A DNA stretch of 64,000 bases from Eumeta japonica (taxonomy: Eukaryota; Arthropoda; Insecta; Lepidoptera; Psychidae), in contig BGZK01000476.1 of the NCBI GenBank assembly GCA_005406025.1, forward strand, positions 1 to 64,000, written 5' to 3'. The notes under the pieces are model-generated. The model was given only the letters and a program-made list of their open reading frames with translations. It was not told where the DNA came from and did no database searches. This document shows, in pieces, positions 36,741 through 49,400 of the stretch (its first letter is position 1; each line of letters opens with the position of its first letter). The translations under genes and the position numbers were made by a program.

Positions 36741-36999
36741 CGTAGAGCGAGTCGAATCTTGAAGTGTCTCTTCATATCACATGCTTCTAGTGACAAGGAG
36801 CGTGATGCTTCGAAGCGTTAACGAACTGTTGTGGCTTTGTGTTGTGGCTTTGTGTTGTGTCAAATAAAGTTTTGATCGCCCCGCCGCTGAGGCACACCTT
36901 TCCTATACTTTTTTTAAGCTTACGGACGGCGATGGCAATATTCTCGATAAACGTCTTAATGCACTCTCTGGAGCCCAAAATGAATGATTTAATTTGCCT

Positions 37000-37100
37000 T
37001 AAGTTTAAGATTTATTAATCGATCGGCTTATGGTCAGAATTCGAACCCAATACTTTCTCGTTCCGAGGCAATTCTCTTAACCACTGAGCCACCACCATTT
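37000..37100 (-). mobile_element. tRNA-derived SINE (minus strand)
   Basis: On the minus strand from 37099 the sequence reads GGTGGTGGCTCAGTGGTTAA, containing a box-A-like GGCTCAGTGG (+ strand 37081-37090). It is followed 33 bases later by the box-B-like GGTTCGAATTC (+ strand 37037-37047). This is the internal RNA polymerase III promoter of a tRNA-like head. A non-tRNA, AT-rich body follows towards 37000. No cloverleaf with proper acceptor stem was found, so it is a SINE and not a tRNA gene. Confidence 0.65.
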
Positions 37101-37104
37101 TATG

Positions 37105-37635
37105 ATATCACAGAGGACGAAATTTAATAAAATTATAGCAATAACTAAAAACTGGACAAGCCAAAGAAAAAGAAGAGAAGAACAGTGTGTGGTCGTCTAA
37201 TTGACTCTCATTTACGAACTCAGGTTATACAAATACATCGGTGCATAATCTTCTTTATCTCTATGCGAATTATTTACTTAACTACTCTGCTTAAAAAAAA
37301 AGATATACTAAGAAAGTGGACGTATGAAAGAATTGCTACCCGGATTTTTATTTTCTGTAAGAAAGAAAATCCGACAATAAATGTCAGTCCAATCACAGAA
37401 TGAGAACTCGAAACCGACACAATTGCAAAGAGACAGGAGACGCGAGATATCATATCTGCGGAACCCCCACGACTCTATTAGAGGAAATTTCTAAGTTTTT
37501 AAATTAAAAGGGATATGATATCAATATCAACAGCAAACACGTCACTCACTTTCGATGTTTTTATAATAACATCGTAAATCCCTGAAATATCTCGGCAATA
37601 CACTCAGGGAACTTGATTGCTCAGAAGCAGGTTCC
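37105..37635. other. AT-rich intergenic, nothing recognised
   Basis: The frame at 37185-37403 shows no recognisable product. Confidence 0.4.
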
Positions 37636-37639
37636 AAAA

Positions 37640-38060
37640 ATGTAAAATAAGAATGCTCATATCATTTCTGCAATATTTGAGAACCATTGACTCAAAGTTG
37701 CCGACGGATTCTTAAGACAAACTGTTCAATTAGGTCGATTAAATTTCATTAAAGTGGTCGTACGAAGAATTAGATTCTACTGGACGGTGCTCGGAAAATT
37801 ATCTAGAGTCTAGAACACCTCAATGCTTTAAAAGGGAAGTAACTGAACAGCACGTTCTTACAGTGGTGATATACGGATGCCAGAAGTAATATTTTGCTCT
37901 TGGTCTCGTAAAAAGCTAAGAAAAATTCAGCGTATGATTTAAAATATTTCTTGAATTTGTAGGTTGAATTAATTAAAGCTGGAGGTTACGAGAAAAAATT
38001 CAAAGCGTGGAAACCCTTAGTAGAATTAGAGTAATTGACATAGATTACAGAATGGGTAAA
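37640..38060 (+). mobile_element. RTE-type LINE fragment
   Basis: After a frameshift the + strand reads QTVQLGRLNFIKVVVRRIRF then YWTVLGKLSRV (about 37715-37810). This matches the family block YLGQ...QLGR-x-NF...V-x-RRI-x-x-x-W-x-x-x-GKL. Later, around 37850-37960, a decayed counterpart of the VLPVLTYG region appears. Many stops. Same superfamily as 310-775. Confidence 0.65.
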
Positions 38061-38069
38061 TTGAACGAT

Positions 38070-39080
38070 CAATGAGCAGAGATCACATCACGCAGCGATC
38101 GCATCACCACTGCATTGACCCTACTTTCGTTTTCCTTCTGCCAAACATATCGAACGTAAAAAGAAAACTATCATAGATAAGTGGGCTTTACAAGTCGATG
38201 AGTACCGATCAATTTGTAAAATGTACATGGATAAGTAAAAGAAAAATTTCGTACAAATTACGTTGAAAATTATTTAGATGGCGTTGTTGGTTGTATACAA
38301 TAGATAGTAACTATAAATTGATGAACCATGTACAGTTATGGAAACATGTAATCCTTATCTACCGTCCCGTGCGGACCCGTTTTCAGACGTAATTAGCGCA
38401 AACCGTGAACTCAATCAATTCATAGTATCATAGAAATAGCCCTCTTCTAAGTCGGCATATTTTGACAGGCAACTGATTAGTAGGCAGTAGCGGAAACCTA
38501 AACTGCGCGTGGCCCGACACGCACTAGGACGATTTAAATTTATTATTTAATTGTTTTTTAAATTAATTTATATCTATTAAGCAAGTTCACATATTGTAGT
38601 CCATTACGTTTTTAATATATTATAAATATTGCATCTTAAAATACTTTTTTTTATATTTATATGTATTATAACAGAAATCTTATGAAGAAAAATGTGATTG
38701 CAATAAGTCTTAGATTAACGTTTTAAATATTTATTAAAAAAAAACTATTTGTTTTAAATTGACTGTATATATGTGTACATACATACATATATATATATAT
38801 ATATTACAAAGAGATTAATTGAATATTAAATTATAATGATATAGTTAGAATGATTAACAAAAAGTAAATATTCTTGATATATAAGTGTACCGTTTCAGTA
38901 TAACTTAACAGTACAATGCGTTTAAGTTTACAAGAGTTTTATATCACAAGTACTTTATTTATATGTATTACAATATTATATATATTGCTAAGCTCTCTAC
39001 AGAAATAATGTTCCTAAGCGTGCAAAAAACGTTACCCCTGTGCACTCAACGGTAAGATGGATATTTTAAGGTAACGCTGT
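38070..39080. other. AT-rich intergenic with simple repeat
   Basis: No gene seen. An (AT)9 run at 38787-38804 is preceded by ACAT units from about 38776. Confidence 0.4.
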
Positions 39081-39086
39081 CACCAG

Positions 39087-39133
39087 AGAAGTGCCGCCGT
39101 GTGACACTTCTCGGGTCACACAGTGGCACTTCT
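39087..39133. repeat. Strong stem-loop (19-bp arms, 9-base loop)
   Basis: Arm 39087-39105 (AGAAGTGCCGCCGTGTGAC) and arm 39115-39133 (GTCACACAGTGGCACTTCT) pair at 17 of 19 positions around ACTTCTCGG. The stem is GC-rich in AT-rich DNA. It is shorter than most insect pre-miRNA hairpins. It could be the terminal hairpin or foldback of a transposon, or a structured RNA. Confidence 0.6.
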
Positions 39134-39139
39134 TGAGCG

Positions 39140-40330
39140 GCCGCCTGTTAGACAATGTCCACGCTGACAACGAGGATATGGGGGTGACCATCGTCGACAT
39201 CGGACATCCTTAAATTCAAATTTTCTAAAAGAACTCCATTGTTTCTTTGTTGTAAATTTCTGCCTCCGATACTGGTCAGCCATCTCACGCAGGTCATCAG
39301 TATTTTATGATTTACGACTCGAGCAAAATGTAATAAATGGTGTTTCATTAAAAGTCGCACAAAATCTCACTCGCCGAATTCACCTTCGTGAGGTCGTTAA
39401 TTCACGTCAGCGTAACCGGTTCAGCGACACGGACTCTTAATCGTTCATTATTGGTCGGCTCCGTTGGACCTACAAAAGCCTGGATTACGTTCGTTAGCTC
39501 GCCAACTTACTGTATTTCAAAGAGAGCTTTCATTAAGCTTTTGCCACGTCAACGGAACATCGTATATTATACATTGCGATGTGATTAAATGTGGAAATTA
39601 AATTTTCTCTGATATCATTCCAAAATACTTACCTAAAATGATGCTACACCGCCGGCGAGCTTGCATAAAATGATTTATGATTGTTGAATGTTGAAGCAAG
39701 AAAAGTACATGAAGGTCGTGGTTCGTAAAGGCCCGTGGTTTCTGCTAGCGCCTCTAAAAAGTGTGTTAAAAGAGCTTATAAATAGTAAGAAAAAAAAACT
39801 TGTTAGATAAATTATCAGGAATTGTCATTTCGCAGCACTTTCTTTGAAATGTAATAAAACCTAGTTAGTTTTATACTTTGATTGATATCGAACACTCAAA
39901 CCTTTTGTGAGGATCCTTGGAAATTGAAACCGGGCCCAGCTTCTTTTCGGGGAATAATCCAATCGGCAGATTTAAATAGTGAGTAAAACGAATTGAAACT
40001 GTTATAAAGTGAAACATAATATTTTGATTATCAAACCCCGAATTCCGGCTGAGATTTTAAAAACGAGTTTCTTCTTACTTCTAGAACAAAAAGACTTTTA
40101 CAGTGCAATCGATGCAATGCAAATTTGATTTTATTAATATCTGCCATATTTCGTAACATAACAGTGATTGATTACACACTAGAAATGATTTCAAAAATTA
40201 ATTTTAATAACATCGCAGTTTTGAATTTATGTAAGAAAAGATTTACAATTTTTTAACATAAAATGGTGATAGCGTCATTTCAATATTAGAAATAAAAATA
40301 AACTAGATTTATATGTTAGTCGACTACATA
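39140..40330. other. Intergenic, nothing recognised
   Basis: The minus frame at 39148-39360 and the plus frame at 39388-39588 have no recognisable product. Confidence 0.4.
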
Positions 40331-40334
40331 AGGT

Positions 40335-40730
40335 CGCGAATTTATTTAGGGGCTCTGTGTGCGCATGTTCAATAACATTGCTGAGGATATACAAAATATA
40401 CCTTTACACAAATTTAAAGTCCTTATTAAGTAAACACGAAATGGTTATTATACAATCTCATATTTAGAAGATGAATGGGCACAACCAGCTCGACCTCTTA
40501 CATGTTTGTTTTTCTTGCAAGAGTTTTATATATGATTGTAATTCTATATAATATGGGATTGAAAAGAGCTACCTTTAGGTTTTACTCGATCTTCTTGAGG
40601 GACAACTGCCTTACGAAGGAGGAATTACATAAAAAATGGATAATTTAAAAATACTGTAAATTATTGAAATGTTTATAACCTACAAAGTAGAGATATTTTA
40701 AGTTTGAACTTGAATTTGAAGTTAACTCTC
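40335..40730 (+). mobile_element. LINE 3' end, same family as 46975-49950
   Basis: The + strand carries a decayed version of the C-terminal tail (FNNIAEDIQNIPLHKFKVLI, then NGYYTI-like). It then shows the family's 3' untranslated words and ends at about 40690-40720 with AGATATTTTAAGTTTGAACT TGAATTTGAA. This is the same terminus seen in reverse at 31117-31140 and 46976-47010. Confidence 0.6.
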
Positions 40731-40734
40731 GATC

Positions 40735-43325
40735 GCCCTTGTGTCTGTTTATCACACACAGTGTATTTTCCCCTGTACTTATTTGAAAATAGAAAGTGTG
40801 ATTTGATACAAACATAGAATTATCACGAACTTGTAAAGTAATCAAACGAATTTTTATATTGGAGTTAATTTTTGGAGGCCGCCCAGAACATTTAAAAATA
40901 CTTTAGTCGAGTTCTTCATGAGACATATCAAATGAACGGATTTGTTAAAATAAATACAATTTTTTTTTATGTACCTTACAATGCCTATTTTAAAGTGCAT
41001 TCAAGAAAATATAGAAACGAATGATGAACTTGGCTTCCTTGTTTATCTCCAAAAATCCTTTGTTTAATGATATAGAATACAAACCATCGCTCATAATTTA
41101 GAGGAAATGCTGAATAAAACGCATTGTAAGTCTTTAAATTCCCCACGGAGTACACAAAGGGGCCGTGACGAGGTGATAACTCACTTTGACTGTGACGATG
41201 GAAGACGTCGTTAGAAGACCGATGAAGAAACTTTAATGAACTATAATGCATGAAGATCCTAATGTGCATCCGGCTAGCGTGGGGGCTATTAGTTTCTTAA
41301 AGGTGCGTATTCTTCATGAGAAGTGAGTATTGTCGCTACCTGCACGAGTCACACAGCTTCGCATCTACAAAGTTTTATAAAAGCAATTATTATGACAATT
41401 AAGATGGTTCATTACTTTTCGTGTACGATTAAAACGTCCACTGTTGTCGTCTAAATTAGAGAAACGAATCTTTTTCAAAGTCGTGAGTGTTTACACTCGC
41501 AGTTTTTTGTTATGCATCGAGTGGCACCTTTTAAATAATGCTGCTTGAAAACTACTCGATTAATTGATACCATTTTTTTTAATTCAGAATAAAAAAATTC
41601 AAAAGAAAATAAATTTGTATTATAAGTTGTTACAGAGTATGATTGTTCACTTTGTTTTAACGAGTTTTCTATTAATTTGGTCAACGAAAAATTGCGGATA
41701 AACACTGATATATAATACATATAATATCTTTTTTTGCCTGTGGCTCCATCCGTGTGAATATCGAACTCTTTCATTCGTTTTTGTATCGACCAATTACGCT
41801 GTTAACATAATTCCGATCTTGTTCCTTCTTGCAATTCCAATCCTTGCCCTGCTTTTAATTCCTAGATCTAAATTCTAATTCTATTCAATATATATAAAGT
41901 TTAAAAAAAAAGTAGAAAACAGGATAAAAACTATTCAGTATGGTACCCCATCATATAAAATATTAAGATACAAAAGCTCATCAAATTCTGTCCAATAGTT
42001 TATTGCGGAGTTCGTCAACAAATTCACAAACAGACGAGAATTGTGAAAACCATTGAAATATGTTTAGTCAATGATTACCCAGAGAAGTGTTTCTCAAACG
42101 TCTTCAATATAGAGATTTCTCCTCTCTATCGTTTTATTTATCATATGTGGAATCTCAAAATATCCTTACATACTAAGCTTTGACTGCAACAGTTTTCGGA
42201 CAAACCACGTGGTAGATGTGTGTTTCTATACTCCAATATTTAAAAAAAAATGTCGATTTTGATTCAAATGAAATGAGTCGTGGGGGGAAGCGGCTCTTAG
42301 ACCAGCCAGAGATCGATAGACGTGATGATCTTTATTAAATCATTAAGCGTCTCATTTGCATTAATTTACATTCACTTTGCAAAAGATGAAGGATAGTTTT
42401 CTGAAAGCGGATTTTTTTACTATGCAAGTGCTCTGTGAACTTACAGCAATTTAACTAAAAGAAAGCATTCACCTCAATTAATATCCAAAATGAAAGATTC
42501 ATAGGGACGCGTCGTTTAAGTTCTCCTCAACCAGATTCCCGTTTGCAAGTGATATTATTCAAGGCAATGTAGTTGAACCTCTACTCAAGACTATAAAAAG
42601 GATTTAAATAAAGACATCGATTTGTATATACATTACTATAATTTGTAAACATGTTTAAATGTTTAGAATTTAATGTAAAGATATAATATTTTAATCCTGT
42701 AAGAGTTGTAATAGGTTTAATTGCATAAAGGTTAATATAAGGATACGTATGCTGATTACACAATAGTTTATTTGTAACTGTATGTGAGTGAAAAAATGCA
42801 TAATGTTACGTAATTAGCCTCGGATTTGCGATTTTTTCGAACCGGGGCAGTAACTTGATAGTGGTGTGTCCCTACCCAGTGTTTGAGATAAGTTGTTAAA
42901 AAAAATACTCACAAATTGGCATTTTTTATGTTATGAATTATGAGAAGACTTTATTAAATTTGCACCTTTTATTATCTATTACCTAATATTTTTTTCATAA
43001 AATTTGTAACGGCGATTTATGATATCGCCTCGTAAACCCGTACTTCGGATTGTCCTCCACAGGCTTCGGAGAACGGATTTCTTGCGGTGTGGTGGGCAAA
43101 TGATGGACAGCGTTTTCAGGTGATCAATACTTTTATATTTCAGCCAAGCTTTAAGCATGACGGTTAGAGTGCAACTGTGTCGGATGCACCAATCTAGCTG
43201 CATTTTATAGATGGTGCATCTGCCTGCACATATGAGTTGCATACATTTTAATTAAGGAGGCGTGGCCATGCACTTTTCATTCATTATGCGTTGGCTTTGT
43301 TCTTAAGTCGTCCACGACCTTTCTT
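40735..43325. other. Intergenic, nothing recognised
   Basis: Minus frames at 40985-41269, 41475-41774 and 42979-43242 are the longest. None has a recognisable domain, signal peptide or splice border that I can support. Confidence 0.4.
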
Positions 43326-43334
43326 TTTTGGTCC

Positions 43335-43776
43335 CAGGTGTGGAACGGAGGACTTATTTGTTGCCTCATGCTCATGCGTTTTCTCGTTGGGGATACGACC
43401 CCGACGGATCCAGTGGTGATGGCCCCACTTCAGGGGTCCAAATCGTGAAGTGTCCCGAGTCAGCCGGAGATCCAGAGGAGGTTTCAGTGAATTCACCATC
43501 ATCTTCCTCGACCGTCACGGTCGGCTCTGGGAGTGTATGATGAAGTGGTGGGTCGCCGCTCTATCCGGACCGGAAAAACTCGACGATGGAGATCTTCGAA
43601 GATCCAGAAAAACTACGACGATCACTTACTTGATGCGTTGCCGCTCGCTCGTGGATCTTCCACACCCTCAATTCAGGGTGCAGGTGCGGAACGGAGGACT
43701 TATTGTTGCCTCATGCCCGTGCGTCTTCTCGTCGGGGACACGACCCCGATGGCTCAAGTGGCAATAGTCCGTATCT
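43335..43776 (+). repeat. Direct duplication of about 90 bases, period 346
   Basis: CAGGTGTGGAACGGAGGACT at 43335 and CAGGTGCGGAACGGAGGACT at 43681 begin two similar stretches that run for roughly 90 bases, with scattered substitutions and one 1-base indel. The duplication lies inside the gag-like remnant. Confidence 0.75.
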
Positions 43777-44650
43777 GGTGGATCCATTGATTGACATCGT
43801 GCCGGAGCCCAGTCGCCGACCCACACGCGGGCGCGCGCGGTCATTGCGCAGGCGCAGCCGGCAGGTGGAGGGGCATCCGGCGTAAATGTTGGTGCTCGAC
43901 GAGGGGGGGGGGGAAGGAGGCACAGCTCAGCTGGACACGCAGCCGACCGCCGATGGTCGGACGCTGGTGGACGCCGACCGGATCAAGGCGGCACGCATCG
44001 GTGACCCGCGTAGGCGTAGATCTAACTGAGCGCGCCTGCCGACCGCTGATCAGGCTATCCACGCGTCGGACGGCAGCAGCCAGGGCAGTACGTGTCAGCG
44101 AGCCGCGTCCTTCAACCTCTTCTTTTCTCTCTGTCCCTTGTCGTGGTGTCGATCCGGTGCCTACGCCGGGGGCGGCCGTACCAGTGCACTCTGTACTTGC
44201 AAGGTGGCCGCGGTGCCGAGCCGAATGCATTTTAGTAGATTAAAATGCGGCGTCATCGGCTTTGGTGCGATGATGTATGTCCGGGTCTCAAAACAAAAAT
44301 TGAGGGTAGTCACAAATAATGCGCAGGCCGGTCCGGGGCGCAGCGCACGGCGCGCGTGTTCGGCAGCACACACGCACGCAAGACGGCCAGCGTTGGCTCC
44401 CATGGGCGTCGGGCGCGACCTCGACGGCTTGCGCCGGAGGTGTTTGCGATGTGGTTCGTACTCGCACTCGCGGGAGACGTGGTAATCCTGGTGAGTTGGC
44501 GTCCGATCCCGCTGCGCCACGCCGAGGCGTGCGCCGCGGGCCGCTGCCGGGAGTCAACTCGATGCGTTGCCGCCATATGCGCTAGGAACACCGATTCGCC
44601 GCCGTACCGTAACGACCGCCGCGATTCTAGGCCTGTAATCGGTCCTCTCC
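43335..44650 (+). mobile_element. GC-rich LINE ORF1 (gag-like) remnant with damaged CCHC knuckle
   Basis: An isolated 1.3-kb GC-rich block. Early on, a phrase reading NGGL..CCLM..R.LVGDTTP is present at about 43345-43405 and again at 43690-43750. Near the end (frame of 44138-44485) the residues CLRCGSYSHSRETW fit a C-x2-C-x4-H-x4-C zinc knuckle whose last Cys has become Trp. Several more Cys-bearing segments follow in another frame. This is the usual make-up of ORF1 of R1/jockey-type LINEs. Long frames are open on both strands because of composition. Stops and frameshifts show that it is dead. Confidence 0.5.
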
Positions 44651-44654
44651 TCCA

Positions 44655-45960
44655 AGGCACGATTTTGTATGCAACTCACATACACATTACATTTAATTCA
44701 AATTTATAATATATGGTATATACAACAAGGTAAAACAAAGTAAATACACGACAAAATGGGCAAAATACAATTTCTTATAACTAATTCCTACCCAGGAAAT
44801 AAAACAAAGTAAACAAAATTGTTTAATTAAACACACACATACATGGTAAATTACAAAACAATTCTTAACCTAAGTCCGTATAAAACAAAACAATATTTAT
44901 AACATCCGATTTAACATTAAATGCGCGGCTATCCGTAACAAAATTGTATATAGGAAACATATTATAACAACTCATGTTATGATAGGTCTCCTACATACAT
45001 TCATTTGACCAGTCATTTTTTAATTTTATACTTTTCAAAGTTAATAAGATAAGCTCCAATGCTATATAACTACAATTTTATATTTATATAGATAATTATA
45101 CAGAAAATTCTTTATTTTTTTTTCGAAAAATATAATATTTATTTATGTAGAAAAAAAATCATAATTTCTCTTGGAAGGAAAAACCATTAAAAATATCCTT
45201 TAAATAAATTTCATCTTTGATTATTTATAAAATTAATAAATTTCTGAAATTAAAGATCCCGTCGTCATGTTGCCAGCAATACATTGCGCTGCAGCTGTTC
45301 GCAGTACATTTCTAAATCAACCCTAAAACGTGTCCAAATACCAAAGAGGCGTTTTAAAATCAAATGTATAATTAATAGAACAACGTGCGTTAGACACTAG
45401 GCGCTTTGTGAAGAAAGTTTTTTTTCAACGATATTATGATTTTGGCGACCTCTGAAACTGCCGCCCGGAGCGGGTGCCCCGGCATGCACTAGATCCGGGG
45501 CTGAACGTAATTAGCATCTAGAATTAACATTTTGTAAACAATACTATCTCTTTTAAAACACGGTTTTCAGTAGTTATATTATATGATACCACATAATAAA
45601 AAAAAATTGCAAACCGTTACGTTTTAGGTGATGCATCTGATGCATCTCTTTGAGATACATACTCTTTGAGAAATAGGTCGATTTGGACACAACATTTACG
45701 AAGAAGCGTACTTTAGCGCTACATATATCATTCGACCATAGAATCATTACTCTATGTTTGTTTAAAAAAATAAATAAGTTTTATTTTGCCGGAGTTCACG
45801 AAGAAAGGTTATCAAGTCGCACTGGCCTATTGATTGTCGAATAAGAATGTTTTCGGTACCGCAAAGTCCGCGGTTGTAGTCATCTCAAAGTGAGGTTATT
45901 TGTCTCTTCTAATCATTACATAAATACAATTTAATTATATTATTCGATATCAAAATTGTC
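44655..45960. other. Upstream region of the gene, no promoter element recognised
   Basis: AT-rich, with a small GC-rich patch at 45450-45505. The last 350 bases before the start codon should include the promoter and 5' leader of the gene at 45965. I see no convincing TATA box or initiator, and a noncoding 5' exon further upstream cannot be excluded. Confidence 0.3.
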
Positions 45961-45964
45961 AATT

Positions 45965-46483
45965 ATGAATTTCAAATACTTATTTTTTGTGCAAGCCTTT
46001 ATATTAGTGCTACCGTGTGTCCATTCTGACCCTATAGCTGTGCTCAATATGGCTGGCGTCGGGTTAAAATTGGTTAAAGATATTCTCGAATTGGAGCCGG
46101 AAATAAGAAACCTGGTATCGCGACAAAAAGTGGAAGTTCTTTTACAAAAGTTTGTAACTACCTCTCAACAAATCGAATCAACCATAAGAACGGAATCCCA
46201 ACGTATCATTGACGAATTATCTTTGGAAGTTAATATGCAAAGGGTGCACAGTTTCAAGATCGCCGTAGATGACATCAACTTGCGTTACGGCGACGATTTT
46301 TATAAGTATTTTATGAGCAATATTACTTACGAGAGAGAGACCATGGAAAGATTCGTGAACGACAGGGACGTCTTCAAACAGCTGATACGTTCCATAAGGT
46401 ACCACATCGTACCAACAAACATTGTAGCCGGTGTAAAAGACGACAGGCTTTTTGAAATTCTGCATGATTATTTGTTAAGAGAA
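45965..46483 (+). CDS. Exon 1: signal peptide and helical N-terminal region
   Basis: 173 codons, ending GAA|GTAAGT in phase 0. It encodes the signal peptide and a Leu/Val/Glu-rich segment (NMAGVGLKLVKDILELEPE, then KVEVLLQKF), followed by alternating charged and hydrophobic residues suited to long helices. It contains a sequon NIT. The open frame runs on into the intron to 46579, but the strong donor and the downstream exon argue for splicing here. Confidence 0.85.
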
Positions 46484-49400
46484 GTAAGTATTTTCAAAAT
46501 AACTGATTTCGATCAAAGCAATACTATAATAACTACCTTAATTATTATTGTTTTAGGCAAACAACAACCGCCATTGTGAACTAGGTATATCACATTACAA
46601 GATTTTGTATGAGACTTATAATACGGCTGTGTCGGCGGTGGTCAAAGCGACAGTTATGATTTTGTATTCCTACAAGTACCTCCAACAAGGGGATCATGGT
46701 ATGTATACAATTCATGATAATAAATAAAATAATAATATATTGAAATGGTACTCAGACTTATACATAATGGGTGCTTTTTATCGACATGTAGAAGATCGAT
46801 ATATTATGCTGTGTCGTCTATACGAACATAGAATTTTAAGACTTTGTCTACTATAGATTTTGGAACAAATTAAGGTAACTGTTAAGCTTTGTGAGTAACT
46901 TATTTCTGTTGTCAAAAATTGTTCATGTTTAAATTACGTAAACACTGTCGCAGCCAAGATCACTAGCTCATAATTCAAATTCAAAATATCTTTATTTCAT
47001 GGGTTATTATGTAACACTTGAAATTCTTCATAACACTTAAAAAATTTAAAGTGTTTTTATTATTTCCACTTTTTTGATTATCACTCGTTTGTAAGGCAGT
47101 TATTTCTCTAGAAGAACGAGCAAAAAACTTGAGGATAGTTCTTTTCAAACAAATTATATAGAAATACAATCACACTTAAAAGTATTGCAGGAAAAACCTG
47201 TAGGAAGTCGAGCTCATTATGTTCGTTTATTCTCTATATATTCAGAGATTGTAAATAACCTTTCATGCAAAGTTTTTGCTAAACAAATACTTTAAATTTG
47301 TGTAAGCGAAAATTTTGTATATCGACAGGAATCTTCTTGAACATGCTCATGAACCCAGGGCTTCCTAAAAATCGACCTTATGCAGTCGACTAACATGTAA
47401 ACACAGTTTTTTTTTTATTTCTAGTATTGAAATTATGTCTGTCACTATTTTTATTAAGATATTCCAATTTTTTATGACATAGTTTAAATTTTGATGAATA
47501 AATTGTGATGCCACAGACGAAATTTCAATTTCTTTGAACTTATTTCTAAAAGATACACGAGGTCCCAGATCATAAATGTCGCGAAATGGCCCGTTTTGCT
47601 AACAAACTAAGAAAACAGCCAAAATAAACCAATCTTGCAGTTTTGATATCGGATAAATTTCTTCTTCAATTGTGAAAGCGTAAGCCTTTTCGCTAACCCA
47701 CCGACATCGGTAAGTCCTCACATTGAGGACCCCGCTGAAGTTTATTATCTGAAGTAAGACCTAGAAATACAGTAGTGTCAACAAGCTCTAATTTCTCGTT
47801 TTTTATTAAAATAGAACCAGATCCATTTTTACATTCGAAAGTGAGAATTTTACATATTTTTTTATTCGTATTAAAAAGTAAATAATTTAAAGTAAACTAT
47901 TATTAATTCTGGAGATAGCAATGTTCAGATCGTCATAATGGAGTGGATATCTTTTAACTTTGAATATTATAATGAAGAGGTATCATTTGCAAACAGTACT
48001 ATCTTAAGAATATCCTTTTAACAAGGTTAGGTAAGTCATTAATATACACTGAAAACAGAAACGGACCGAGGATCGATCTCTAAGGCACCCCCATACGGAC
48101 TACGAATCCAGACGATCTCATGTTCATATCAACCTTCTGAACACTATTAGTCAAATATGATGCCAGTAGGTTAAGTATACGACCAGTAACTCCATAAGGA
48201 TGTAGCTTCCTGATCAGTGTTTCGTGATTTACATAGTCGAACGTCTTGGAGAGATGGCAAAGCACTTCTATCACATTCCACAAATGCTCCCAGCCTTCAA
48301 AAATTTTTTCAACAAGCTTAATACCAGCATCGATTGTTGAGCGACCCCATTTGAAACCGAAATGTTTTTTGGACATTAGATAATTACTACAAAAATGTAG
48401 TAGAAGTTGATTTAGGATCAACTTTTCAAAAATTTTACTTAATGTTGGCTGAACATATATAGGCCTAAAGTTAGCGAGTTTCGATTTCTACCGCCTTTGA
48501 ATATGGGAACAACTTTGCTTTTTTTCATTAGATCAGAAAACATGCTATCATCCTAATATTTGTTAAAGACAAGCGCCAAATACGATGCAATACAATCAAG
48601 AATGGAGTTTACAATTTTAACTGACAGGCCATGGAGTTCAGCAGACTTTTTCATATCCAACGACTTGAATGCCTTAATAATGTCTTCCAAATTCATAAAT
48701 TTAAATTCTAAATTGATGTTAATAGGCTGAGATTTTTTTATTTCAAGCTGGAAGTCAAAATTGTAACTTTTCATTTTGCCTATTTCGTTCTTTATGACAC
48801 TCTTAAGTTGTTTTTATTAAATTTTTGCTGTTCTTTATTGATTACTATTAATATTATTTTTTTTAGCCACGATACAAACACGCTTAAAAGTTTTTAAGTA
48901 GTTTTTAACATAGTAAATCTCTCGCTTTTATAGTATGTTGTTACATGACAAAGATCAATATTTTCAAACTTTTGTATATACCCACTGTTCCACAAATCAC
49001 TGAAAGATTTTACTTTAATAATTCATGTTTGGAATATATTATCGTATTCCTCTTTTATTACATGAAATGAGTTGTACAATTCATTGGAATTGTTACAGCA
49101 TTGTAGTTCTGGAATCCTCTGCATGACACATTTTTTAAATACTACCAATCGTTTTTCGGTCACTGGAATGCACTTTATAAATTTTATTACATTTTTTTAA
49201 AGCAGTATTTTAAAGGACGCTATTTGATCACTGTTGTCTGATTTTAAATTATTGATAATATATTTCTGAAGTGGTTCAACATTTGCATAAACATTATCAA
49301 GACATGTTTTAGAGACAGACGTGATTCTTGTAGGCTCCAAAAAAAAGGTTTGACAGATTGCAATGTCCAAAGAACTGCAGAATTATATCACTGTGATTAG

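Noticed and set aside
37000..37100. tRNA gene
   Set aside because: Boxes A and B are present but there is no proper acceptor stem or anticodon arm, and the body continues into non-tRNA sequence, so it was called a SINE.
40985..41269. 94-codon minus-strand frame
   Set aside because: No recognisable domain, no splice sites and no repeat similarity; such frames occur by chance at this length.
43791..44660. Six overlapping frames of 115-150 codons on both strands
   Set aside because: Composition effect within a GC-rich retroelement remnant. Only the CCHC-like frame has meaning, and it is broken.
46484..46579. Extension of exon 1 into a 207-codon single-exon protein
   Set aside because: A strong GTAAGT donor and an in-phase downstream exon with family-like sequence make splicing at 46483 far more likely.
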